64,000 nucleotides of DNA from JAOAFX01 sp964559225. GTDB taxonomy: Bacteria; Hydrothermota; Tepidihabitantia; SM23-42; JAOAFX01. The notes beneath the pieces are model-generated. The model searched no databases. It saw nothing but the letters and a program-made list of their open reading frames with translations, and had not been told where the DNA came from. The translations under genes were made by a program, and so were the position numbers. The DNA lies in the NCBI GenBank assembly GCA_964559225.1, contig CAZLGA010000004.1, forward strand, positions 3,397 to 67,396, read 5' to 3'. This document shows positions 52,970-62,228 of this stretch, one piece after another; the first letter of the stretch is position 1, and each line of letters starts with the position of its first letter.

Positions 52970-53889
52970 GTGAGATTGATATAACCGAAACGATAAAACC
53001 TGAACAGACAACCGGTCATCCCTTTGAAAATCTATTAAGAATGGATCGAATGCCCCATATCTGGTGTCCGAGCTGTGGCATAGGTCCGGCAGTTAGCGCA
53101 TTCTTGATTGCTCTACAGCGTTCAAACATAGATGTGAATAAGGTAGCTGTAATATCTGGTATTGGGTGTACAGGCCGTGTGCCAGGTTATTTGAAACTTG
53201 ACTCCTTCCATACTACCCATGGCCGGCCCATTCCATTTGCTACCGGTTTGAAACTTGCCAATCCGGAATTGAAAGTAGTAGTTTTCTCCGGGGATGGTGA
53301 CTTAGTTGCCATTGGTGGTAATCATCTAATTCATGCGGCGCGCAGGAATATGGATATAATGGTAATATGTGTAAATAATTTTATATACGGGATGACTGGT
53401 GGCCAGGTTGCGGCAACGACACCCGAGACTGCGATTTGTTCAACTACTCCTTATGGGAATTTTGAAATGCCATTTAATTTGCCGCTATTAATGGAAACCT
53501 GTGGTGCAGTCTATGTTGCCCGGTGGACCGCCCTTGATATCAGGAGGTTGTCAAACTCTATATTTGAGGCATTTAATAAAAAAGGGTTTACTTTTATTGA
53601 GGTGATTGCACCCTGTTCAACCTTATACGCACGTTTGAATCGTCTTGGTACAGGACTTGACATATTGAAGTATTACCATGATAACAGTATAATAAAGCAC
53701 GATGTGAATCTAAGGGAAGTTGACATAAAATTCCAGGGACCGATTATTGTTGGTAAATTTGTTGACCGTGAAAGACCAACATTTATTGATGCAATGAACC
53801 AGAGATTTAGAACTGTTTTCGGCGATAAATACCAGTTATACGGGATGGTTGATGAGTGTATACCCGAGTCTGTGGCTGAAGGAGGATAG
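52966..53889 (+). CDS. korB: 2-oxoacid:ferredoxin oxidoreductase beta subunit (TPP-binding)
   Basis: 307 residues. It carries the TPP/Mg motif (FSGDGDLVAIGGNHLIHAAR then VNNFIYGMTGGQ) and the Cys-containing N-terminal signature IWCPSCGIGPA. GCTGRVPGY and HTTHGRPIPFATG are typical of KorB. It binds thiamine diphosphate and carries out decarboxylation. Coupled to korA by a 4-nt overlap and followed by korC after 2 nt. Confidence 0.95.
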   Translation: MSEIDITETIKPEQTTGHPFENLLRMDRMPHIWCPSCGIGPAVSAFLIALQRSNIDVNKVAVISGIGCTGRVPGYLKLDSFHTTHGRPIPFATGLKLANPELKVVVFSGDGDLVAIGGNHLIHAARRNMDIMVICVNNFIYGMTGGQVAATTPETAICSTTPYGNFEMPFNLPLLMETCGAVYVARWTALDIRRLSNSIFEAFNKKGFTFIEVIAPCSTLYARLNRLGTGLDILKYYHDNSIIKHDVNLREVDIKFQGPIIVGKFVDRERPTFIDAMNQRFRTVFGDKYQLYGMVDECIPESVAEGG

Positions 53890-53891
53890 AG

Positions 53892-54437
53892 ATGATTGAA
53901 ATTCGTTTTTCTGGTTATGGGGGGCAAGGGATAATAAAAAGCGGGTACATTGTAGGTAAGGCAGCAGCAATATTTGATAATAAGCATGCCACACTGACTC
54001 AATCATTTGGCCCCGAGGCAAGGGGTAGTGCGTGTAGTGCCCAGTTATTAATATCAGAAGATAGAATTCTTTATCCTTATCTCACCAAACCCCAGATTCT
54101 TGTCGCAATGTCCCGCGAGGCTTACGAAAAATTCGAACCAGAACTTGATGATAATGGTATTCTGATAATAGATGAGGACCTTGTAAAACCGAATCCACCC
54201 AGAGACAACATTAAGTTATTCGCAGTTCCAGCAACCCGACTTGCTGAACAACTGGGCAATCGAATCGTTGCCAATATTGTTATGCTGGGATTTTTTACGG
54301 CCGTAACGAATGTTGTAAGTAATGAGGCGATGAAGAATGCAATACCCGGTTCGGTCCCAGACAAGGCAATACCACTGAATCTCAAGGCGTTTGAAGAAGG
54401 TTATAAATACGGTAGGCAGATATTGGAGAAGACTTAG
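53892..54437 (+). CDS. korC: 2-oxoacid:ferredoxin oxidoreductase gamma subunit
   Basis: 181 residues of the POR/KOR gamma family: IRFSGYGGQGIIKSGYIVGKAA at the N-terminus (CoA-binding domain), TQSFGPEARGSACSAQLLIS, and PATRLAEQLGNRIVANIVMLGFF. The order korD-A-B-C is that of known four-subunit KOR operons. It completes the enzyme. The next gene starts 17 nt later but is unrelated in function. Confidence 0.95.
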   Translation: MIEIRFSGYGGQGIIKSGYIVGKAAAIFDNKHATLTQSFGPEARGSACSAQLLISEDRILYPYLTKPQILVAMSREAYEKFEPELDDNGILIIDEDLVKPNPPRDNIKLFAVPATRLAEQLGNRIVANIVMLGFFTAVTNVVSNEAMKNAIPGSVPDKAIPLNLKAFEEGYKYGRQILEKT

Positions 54438-54454
54438 TTAATATAACTTAAAAA

Positions 54455-56131
54455 ATGGATAAACTGACTACCAATATCCTTTTTCTATTTTCTGCTTTCC
54501 ATTCTCCATTTTCCATCTTCCATCTAACTTCTAATTTATTCCGTGAAATTAAGAGCATATTTCATCGGGACCTCTGTCTTCTAACTTCCATTCTTCTTGC
54601 CTTATACTTCCTACTCCCCCCTTCCCACTCATTCGCCCAGACCCCGGAGTGGGTGTATCAGTATGTGAATCCAGTTGGAACAGATTGGCTATCATCAATA
54701 ACTACCGATAGTTCCGGAAACACATATACAGCAGGACACTTAAAATCATCAGATACTACCGGCGGCCATATCTCAGGGATTGGTGTAATAAAATTAAATA
54801 CTTCTGGTCAGGAACAATGGATATATTTTAATGACACCTTGGCAAGGCATGCTTACGGCAATGATATTGCTTTTAATTCTAACAAAGTTTATGTTGCGGG
54901 ATATGCGCAATTTCTTTATGGTAATAAGGATTTGATTGTCTTATGTATTGATACTTTGGGAAATACTGAATGGATACATAGGGATACAGAGGCATTTGAA
55001 GCAAACGCAGTAATTGTGGCATCATCTCAAATGGTTTACATCGCAGGCTTTACGTATACATATAGTAGTATTTTAGACTTTCTTGTAAAAAAGTTGGATT
55101 CCGGGGGTAACGAGGTCTGGCGATATATTTATAATGGTCCGGCAAGCAGTTACGATGAGGCGATGGATATTGCGATTGACAAAAACGAAAATATCTATGT
55201 TGGTGGTTATTCAACGGGTTTTGGCACCAGTACTGATTTTACAATAATTAAGCTTGATTCAGCGGGGAATGAGAAGTGGGTCTATCGTTATGATGGACCG
55301 GCGAGTTATTTTGATGAATTAAGGGCTCTTACCATTGACACCTTAGGGAATGTTTATGGAGCAGGTGGTTCGTGGAGTGATGTTGGAAGTTGGGACTTTT
55401 TTGTTGTGAAATTAGACTCTATTGGTAATGAGCAATGGGTCTATCGTTATGATGGATATGCCCATTACTATGATTGGGCAGAGGATATAGTGATTGATGA
55501 TTCTGGTTTTGTTTATGTGTGTGGTCTTAGTTATCTGTATACAAATACTTCACAATATTTTGCGGTGATTGCAATCGATTCGGGTGGTGTTGAGTTTTGG
55601 CGATATCTAACTGCGGGTCCTTTGGGTTATGGTGGTTATCCAAGAAGGATGGTGCTCGATGGTTTAGGGTGTATATATGCCTGCGGTAATCTTGATGGTT
55701 ATCTGGCAGTGGTAAAATTGAGTGGTTTAGGAAATGAGGAGTGGGTGTATAAAGACCCGTATGCAATGATTGCTCGTGGTATAGTGGCTGATATTATAGG
55801 TAATATTTATGTAGCAGGACAGAGACGGGTGAGTCAATGGAACGATGATATCGTGGTGATGAAGTTTGCATCAGGGCAGGGGGTAGTAAAGGAGGTGATG
55901 GGTAATGAAACAATAAAAACAAACTCCGTTGCCACAATCTTCAAGGGTGCTATTCATTTTATGCCAGAAGAAGATTGTGGGATAAAGGTATATGATGTGA
56001 TGGGGCGGGTGGTCGTAAACAAAATCCTCCGCTCAGGAAAGAAAGAGAGTATCAAACTTCAACCTGGAGTACATTTTCTGAGGGTTGAAGAAGGAAAGAA
56101 CCAAGTAACAAAAAAAGTAATTATCCTTTAA
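54455..56131 (+). CDS. Secreted SBBP-type beta-propeller protein with C-terminal sorting-like domain
   Basis: 558 residues as drawn from the ATG at 54455. About eight repeats with the pattern G(N)EQWVYRYDG...A..I.ID..GN.YV.G are beta-propeller (SBBP) blades. The last 75 residues are a short type IX-like domain (GIKVYDVMGRVV, LQPGVHFLRVEEGKNQVTKKVIIL split). The hydrophobic segment before SFAQTPEW (residues about 45-65) looks like the true signal peptide. The first 45 codons are CT-rich low-complexity sequence with no Shine-Dalgarno at the ATG, so the 5' end is doubtful. Role unknown; probably surface-exposed. Confidence 0.75.
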   Translation: MDKLTTNILFLFSAFHSPFSIFHLTSNLFREIKSIFHRDLCLLTSILLALYFLLPPSHSFAQTPEWVYQYVNPVGTDWLSSITTDSSGNTYTAGHLKSSDTTGGHISGIGVIKLNTSGQEQWIYFNDTLARHAYGNDIAFNSNKVYVAGYAQFLYGNKDLIVLCIDTLGNTEWIHRDTEAFEANAVIVASSQMVYIAGFTYTYSSILDFLVKKLDSGGNEVWRYIYNGPASSYDEAMDIAIDKNENIYVGGYSTGFGTSTDFTIIKLDSAGNEKWVYRYDGPASYFDELRALTIDTLGNVYGAGGSWSDVGSWDFFVVKLDSIGNEQWVYRYDGYAHYYDWAEDIVIDDSGFVYVCGLSYLYTNTSQYFAVIAIDSGGVEFWRYLTAGPLGYGGYPRRMVLDGLGCIYACGNLDGYLAVVKLSGLGNEEWVYKDPYAMIARGIVADIIGNIYVAGQRRVSQWNDDIVVMKFASGQGVVKEVMGNETIKTNSVATIFKGAIHFMPEEDCGIKVYDVMGRVVVNKILRSGKKESIKLQPGVHFLRVEEGKNQVTKKVIIL

Positions 56132-56146
56132 CAAAAGGAGGCAAAA

Positions 56147-57406
56147 ACGAAAATCATTGTATCTTTCTTCATTTTAGGGCTAGTTGTATTGAATGCGGGC
56201 TATATCACGCCGCCATTACAGGCGGTGCTGGATACTTTGTCGCCCGGTAAGAAAATCTGGGTAAGTGTGCATCTAAAAGAAAGGCCTAACCTTGCTCGTC
56301 TTCCGCAAAAGGCTTATGCAGAAAAGATTGGACATCTGAAAGAATTTGCTGAAAGGACTCAGCGACCGCTAATAAATTTTGCAAATTCTTATGGCAATCA
56401 GATAGATAGTTTGAAGTCCTTCTGGATTTATAATGGTTTTTGCTTAAAGGCAACAAAGCCGGTAATCCTTGCCCTTGCAGGCAGACCAGAAGTGGATTTT
56501 GCGAATGGTGGTGAAGCAGGAATAATTGAACAGGGTCCATCAGGTTATGCGCCGCCACCGCCGCAGAGGGAATGGAATATTGAGCGGGTTGGTGCACATT
56601 TAGCCTGGCTTGATGGATATACAGGGGATGGGATTGTGATTTGTATATTTGATACGGGGATGAGGGAAGACCATGAAAGCTATGGAATATTGCCAAACTG
56701 GAAGTGGCGCGATGAATTGGGGTGGCAATATGCCTGGTTTGACACATTGTATAATACAAACAGACCTCACGACCTCAATGGTCATGGCACCCATGTTGGT
56801 GGTATTGCTATTGGTGGTGATGGCTGGGGTGGGAGTTTGCGTGATATCGGCGTTGCACCGGGTGTGAAATTGATTGCCTGTCTAGGTGGATCGGTCGGCG
56901 GCAACGATGTTACACATGCCTGTTTTCAGTGGATTGCATCACTGACCAATACACCCTATGGCAATCTTGCACCCGATGTAGTAAATTGTTCTTGGGGCGA
57001 CCCATTCAATAATGAGAATTTTGAGTATTGGGGTGATGTTGTTACATTGCGGGCATTAGATATAATTCCTGTTTTTTGTATTGGCAATGTGATAAGTTGG
57101 CCTAATTGGCCGCCTGGTAATTTCCCTACTACAATAAGTGTTGGTGCAACTGATGTGAATGATAATTGGGCGCAGCAGTTCAGTGGTCGTGGTCCTTCTC
57201 CGAGTAGTTTTCCATGGAGTGAGCAAAAATATTGGTCACGGTCAGATTGGCAGTATATGGCAGTTGATTTAGTGGCACCTGGGACGAAAACAAGTACGAC
57301 CGAAGGAATATATTCAGCGGATAAAAATAACCCGCATGGTTATATCTGGATGTGGGGCACATCTCAAGCTACACCCTATGTCACCGGTGCAATTGCCTTA
57401 ATGTAG
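56147..57406 (+). CDS. Subtilisin-like protease, N-terminal part; ACG in start position and in-frame TAG
   Basis: Codons from 56147 encode a signal peptide (KIIVSFFILGLVVLNA) in the right place after AAAAGGAGG, but the expected ATG reads ACG. The only listed start codon in frame is TTG at 56189, which would remove the signal peptide. The S8 catalytic residues are present: Asp in CIFDTGMRE, His in HGTHVGG and Ser in GTSQATP. The frame stops at TAG (57404-57406) 14 codons after that Ser, in the middle of the fold, and reading resumes in the same frame at 57407. Together with the next entry this is one gene carrying two single-base lesions, or a recoded gene. Confidence 0.75.
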   Translation, partial: TKIIVSFFILGLVVLNAGYITPPLQAVLDTLSPGKKIWVSVHLKERPNLARLPQKAYAEKIGHLKEFAERTQRPLINFANSYGNQIDSLKSFWIYNGFCLKATKPVILALAGRPEVDFANGGEAGIIEQGPSGYAPPPPQREWNIERVGAHLAWLDGYTGDGIVICIFDTGMREDHESYGILPNWKWRDELGWQYAWFDTLYNTNRPHDLNGHGTHVGGIAIGGDGWGGSLRDIGVAPGVKLIACLGGSVGGNDVTHACFQWIASLTNTPYGNLAPDVVNCSWGDPFNNENFEYWGDVVTLRALDIIPVFCIGNVISWPNWPPGNFPTTISVGATDVNDNWAQQFSGRGPSPSSFPWSEQKYWSRSDWQYMAVDLVAPGTKTSTTEGIYSADKNNPHGYIWMWGTSQATPYVTGAIALM

Positions 57407-57415
57407 GAATCAGCA

Positions 57416-59020
57416 ATGGATAATTTTAGTTATAAACTTGATTATTATGATATTTACGATATCCTGATTGATGCGGCAAACCCGGTAGGACAGACAGTCC
57501 CAAATTATAATTACGGCTGGGGAAGGCTTGATTGCAAGGCAGCAGTGGATAGTGTCATAACTTTCCGGATGAAATCCTCATCATCTCAGGCAATGGCTTA
57601 CAATAATCAGCATAAACTTGTTTATGATGCGGTCAATTCCCGATTCCATTTTGTTTATCAGAGCGGTCAAGATTTTGAAGGTAGGGGAAAATACATTCGT
57701 TATACCAATTCAGCGGACGGAGAAAACTGGTCAGTTGACCAGAAACTGGGTGATGGTGATGCGCCCAGTATTGTGGTCGATGCCGAGGGCAATCTACATT
57801 GTGTTTATCGGGATGGCAATGCAATTATGTATCAGCGGATGATCAATGAAACTCCTGATTCACCCCGAACACTATTCATTGACCAGTTTGCTCTGGATAT
57901 TGGTGTGCCTGCCTTTGTGATTTTTGGAAACACTGGTTATGTTGCTTTTGAGTTTTATAATCAATGGATGAATAGCTGTTTACTGGTGGGTTCGTTTGAC
58001 ATTACCAGTTCCAATCCGGTGTTGCAGTATAATAATCTTGAAAGCACAGCTGAGTATCGGTTTGGGGCTCCTGGCCTGTGTATCAATCCAAGTTATGGGT
58101 TGGTGGTGACATATGCGCGTAAAATAAATGGTGTGTTTGAGGTTTATTATCGTGCCAGTGGTCAAAACTGGCGTCTGGTTCTTGTGTCGCGCAATGATGG
58201 TGTTAAATCGGTTGCACCGGTGGTGGTTTCGGCAAATGGCTTGTGGTTTTTCTGGGAAGATGGTGAGCCATCAGATATATATTATCGTTGGCGCACGAAT
58301 CAGTGGCAGAACCCGCCGATGCCGGTTTATGTGAGTGCTGGTGCAAATTCGTGTCAACCGAGGGTAGCGGTGAATAGTTTTGAGCCCAATAAACTATATG
58401 TGGTCTGGTCCGAGCAAAATGATGCGGCTTATAATATATATGCTTCGGCATATTATGGTGGCTGGCAGAGTCCGACGATAATAAGTAGCAGTGCGGTATG
58501 GTCTGTGAATCCTGATTTAGTCTATGTTCTTGAGGGTTTGATTGAGGGGCGTATGTTGATTACCTATTCTGAGAGTAACGAGCGTTGGCTTAACCGGCAT
58601 AGGTATTTGCCGTTATATCGTGTTTGCACTTATCAAAGTGTTTTACCACTAGTCCCAGGTGGACCGCAGGATAAAGGGACGATGCAAATAAGTTCTGAAA
58701 CACCATATTTTGAAGTTCATCCAAATCCGTTCCAGAATTACTGCATGATTGAGTTCCAAATTTCAAATGATGATGTAGGGCAAGGCTTTCTTAAGGAACC
58801 GATGTTTCCATCAGAACCAGAGATTAGTCTTGCGATATATGATGTTACCGGGCGGGTGGTTAAGTCATTCAATCTTGAAGCCAGTATCCTGAATTATGGG
58901 TCCAGTATAGTCTGGGATGGCAAAGACAACGCCGGTTGCAGACTTTCTCCTGGAGTTTACTTTGTGCAGATTAAGGCAGGAGCAGATCAGCGAATTAAGA
59001 AGGTAGTACTCTGCAAATGA
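57416..59020 (+). CDS. Continuation of the subtilisin-like protease after the TAG, with C-terminal sorting-like domain
   Basis: It is in the same reading frame as the preceding part; only TAG and three codons separate them. The first residues (DILIDAANPVG, YNYGWGRLDCKAAVDSV) are the normal end of an S8 catalytic domain, so this is not an independent gene. Propeller-like repeats follow (HKLVYDAVNSRFHFVYQ, PSIVVDAEGNLHCVYRD, KLYVVWSEQN). The last 85 residues are a FlgD-Ig / type IX-like domain (HPNPF, LAIYDVTGRVV, IVWDGKDNAGCRLSPGVYF). If read through, the whole product is about 957 aa. Confidence 0.78.
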   Translation: MDNFSYKLDYYDIYDILIDAANPVGQTVPNYNYGWGRLDCKAAVDSVITFRMKSSSSQAMAYNNQHKLVYDAVNSRFHFVYQSGQDFEGRGKYIRYTNSADGENWSVDQKLGDGDAPSIVVDAEGNLHCVYRDGNAIMYQRMINETPDSPRTLFIDQFALDIGVPAFVIFGNTGYVAFEFYNQWMNSCLLVGSFDITSSNPVLQYNNLESTAEYRFGAPGLCINPSYGLVVTYARKINGVFEVYYRASGQNWRLVLVSRNDGVKSVAPVVVSANGLWFFWEDGEPSDIYYRWRTNQWQNPPMPVYVSAGANSCQPRVAVNSFEPNKLYVVWSEQNDAAYNIYASAYYGGWQSPTIISSSAVWSVNPDLVYVLEGLIEGRMLITYSESNERWLNRHRYLPLYRVCTYQSVLPLVPGGPQDKGTMQISSETPYFEVHPNPFQNYCMIEFQISNDDVGQGFLKEPMFPSEPEISLAIYDVTGRVVKSFNLEASILNYGSSIVWDGKDNAGCRLSPGVYFVQIKAGADQRIKKVVLCK

Positions 59021-59048
59021 TTAGAATAATGAAATAAAAAGGAGGTTT

Positions 59049-62000
59049 ATGCAAAAAGGGGTTTTGGTTATTGGTGGGGGTATTGCTGGTATTCAGGCTG
59101 CCCTTGACCTAGCAAATGCGCAATTCAAGGTGTATCTTGTGGAGAGCGGTCCGAATATAGGTGGAAGGATGGCTCAACTTCACAAGATATTCACCTCAAT
59201 GGATTGCACGGCTTGAATACTCGGTCCGAAGATGATGGATGTCGGGCGACATCCAAATATAACCCTGTATACACTATCGGAAGTTACCGAGGTAAAAGGT
59301 ACGGCTGGGAATTTTACGGTCAAAATTATAAAATATCCAAGATATGTGGCTATCAATCAATGCACTGCCTGTGGAGATTGTACCAAGGTCTGTCCGATCG
59401 TCGTTCCCAATGAATTTGATTTAGGATTGAAATCAAGAAAGGCTATTTTTACGCCTTATAGTCAGGCTGTCCCTTCTGCCTATATCAGGGTGAGAGAAGA
59501 ATGCCTTGATAATGTTCCTGAACGCGCAAGAAAGATAATGAAACGGATACAGGAAAGGAAGTTAAATCCCTGGGAACTCATCGTCTGTGGTAAGTGTATT
59601 CAGGTATGTAAGGCAAAGGCAATAAACTTTGATGAACCCATTGAAGAGATTGAATTGAATGTCGGTGCAATAATAGTTGCTACAGGTGTAGATTATTATG
59701 ATCCCCGAGAGGCGAGTGAATATGGCTATACAAGATTTGAGAATGTAATAACGAGTTTTGAACTGGAAAGGCTCCTTGATACAGCAAGTCCGACCAAAGG
59801 TGAACTTTTAACTTTTAGTCATGTCAGGCATCCTAAAAGGATTGCCTTCATCCAGTGCGTTGGTTCCAGAAATATGAAGGCCGATATTGATTATTGTTCA
59901 AGAATCTGTTGTATGAATACGATAAAGGATACGCTCGTCGTGCGTGAGCACTATCCCCATGCCGAAATAATGGTCTTTTATATTGATATAAGGGCATTTG
60001 GTAAGGGTTTTGAAGAGTTTTATCGCAGAAGTCTTGATGCTGGAGTAAAATATATTAAAGGCAAACCATCAAAGATAACCGAAGATAAGAAGACTGGTGA
60101 GATTATCCTTTCTTATGAAGATCAGCTGAGTGGAGAAACGAGGAGTTTGGTCGTTGACCTCGCAGTCTTATCATCCGCAATGGTGCCGAGTCCAGGAACA
60201 AAGAAACTTGCTCAGATACTTGGTATTGAACTTGCCCAGGATGGATTCTTCAAAGAGATAGACCCCTGTTCCCATCCCCTTGAATCATCAAAGTTAGGTA
60301 TTTATTTGTGCGGATGCGCTACAGGTCCAAAGGATATTACCGACGCGATTGCCGAGGCAAGCGGTGCTGCTGTAAAAGCAGGAATGATTGTTAAAGATGA
60401 GATCGTTGAAGAAAAAAAAGAAGAGATTAAACCGCTTGATTTGAGCGGACCACCAAGGGTTGGAGTATTTGTGTGCCATTGCGGAACGAATATTGCAGCA
60501 GTCCTTAATATTAAGACCTTATGTGAATACGCTAAGACCTTAAACAATGTAGTATTCGTGGATAATTACTTATTTGCATGTGCCGAGAGTGTGCAGAAGA
60601 AGATTCAGGAGGCAATAATAGAATATAATTTAAATAGAATTGTTGTTGCTGCTTGCACTCCAAAGACACACGAAGGTATATTCCAAGAGACATTATCAAA
60701 GATTGGTTTCAATCCATATCTATTTGATATGGCAAATATCCGTAATCAATGCTCTTGGGTGCATCAAAAGGAATCAGAAAAGGCAACAGAGAAAGCTAAA
60801 GAAATTATAAAGATGTATGTAGAACGGGTAAAGAGGCTTGAACCATTATATCCAAAGACCCTGAATGTGGGCAGGGATGTCGTCGTAATTGGTGGGGGCA
60901 TTACAGGTATTCAGTGTGCAATTGACCTTGCAAATCGTGGGTTAAAGGTCTATTTGTTTGAAAAAGAAAAAGAACTTGGTGGTCGGGTAAAGAAACTTGC
61001 GAGTTTATATCCATCAGGAAAAACCGGTGCTGAACTAATTAGAGAAATGATAAATGAATTAAAAGACAAAGATGTAACGGTTTTCACAGATACCGAGATA
61101 AAAAATATAAGAGGATTTGTCGGCAATTTTGAAATAGAGTTTTTATCTAATAATATCACCAAGCTAAATGCTGGTGCGATTGTTCTGGCGATCGGCGCTG
61201 ACCTTTATAAACCACTTGATAAATTTGGCTATGGACAGTATCCAAATGTCTATACGAGTATGGAACTTGAAGAGATGATTATAAATAATTCTGAAAAATT
61301 ACAGGAACTAAAGAGTGTAGCATTCATCCAGTGCGTCGGCTCAAGGGCTGAATTTGGTAATACCTGGTGCTCAAGATATTGCTGTCAGTCGGCAATAAAG
61401 CAGGCAATTTCTCTGCGGGAAAGGGGTATTGATGTTACAATATTCCATAGAGGAATAAGAGTATATACCAAGGGTGCAGAATTGATGTATAGAAAGGCAC
61501 GCGAACTGGGTGTCTTATTCATCCCCTATTCAGAACTGGCAAAGGGAGAAATTCCTGAAGTCATCGGCAATGCAAAGGCAGAAAAGATAGAGATGTATTA
61601 TGATGTTATCGATAAAACAGTATCTGTTCCGATTGATGCAATATTTTTATCTGTGGGAATGGTTCCAAATGGAAACGAGACGATGAAGCTCTCAGAACTC
61701 TTAAAGGTTCCAAGGGGTTCTGATTTATTCTTCCTGGAAAGGCACTCAAAATTCGGTCCTATTGAAACCACAGTTGAAGGCGTATTCCTTGCTGGTTGTT
61801 GTATGTTTCCGATGGATATCGGTGATTCAGTTGCTCAAGCATCAGCAGTGGCAGCAAAAGTATCAGCACTTCTTTCAAGAGATATTATCGTCCTACCACC
61901 AATTACTTCTGAAATCAATGAACTATACTGTCGCGGTTGTGGTCGTTGCACTGAGATTTGTGAATTTCATGCGCTATCACTTGTCGAAAAAGAGCCGAGA

Positions 62001-62138
62001 GTATTTGTCGCAAAAGTGAATGAGGCGATGTGTAAGGGCTGTGGAACCTGTGTCCCTGCCTGTCCAACCGGCGCTATTGACTTGAGGTATTTCAAATCCG
62101 AGCAGATTAAAGCACAATTAGAGGCATTGTTAGGTTGA
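59049..62138 (+). CDS. hdrA: HdrA-like double flavoprotein, probable selenoprotein (UGA at codon 56)
   Basis: ATG at 59049 follows AAAAAGGAGG. The frame meets TGA at 59214-59216 and then continues open for 973 more codons in the same frame. Reading TGA as selenocysteine gives 1029 aa and restores the HdrA motif Cys53-x-x-Sec56 before ILGPKMMDVGRHPN. Half 1 has FAD motif GGGIAG (9-14), [4Fe-4S] cysteines 105/108/111/115, a further Cys set near 152-187, and the CSRICC motif. After about residue 470 a second HdrA begins (GVFVCHCGTNI), with FAD motif GGGITG near 612 and CSRYCC but no CxxC/U, ending in two [4Fe-4S] motifs (CRGCGRC, CKGCGTC). HdrA bifurcates electrons in Hdr complexes; partners MvhD-like and HdrCB-like genes follow. 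Confidence 0.88.
59237..59254 (+). promoter_or_regulatory. Candidate bacterial SECIS hairpin downstream of the HdrA UGA
   Basis: GGATGTC (59237-59243) pairs perfectly with GACATCC (59248-59254) around a GGGC loop. The loop lies 27-30 nt after the UGA, within the range expected for bacterial SECIS elements, and has the G-rich apex that SelB needs. The hairpin also encodes conserved residues (DVGRHP), so coding constraint could explain part of it. Confidence 0.6.
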
Positions 62139-62228
62139 ATGGTTTGAATGAGAAAAGCTTTTATCCTAAGTAATCAGATAAAAAGTTCTGTCCTTCCAAT
62201 TATGGCAAATGTTGGAGGGTTTTGAAAT

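Noticed and set aside
57404..57406. TAG as a pyrrolysine codon
   Set aside because: No Pyl context is known for subtilases and no pyl genes are visible; a point mutation or generic read-through is simpler.
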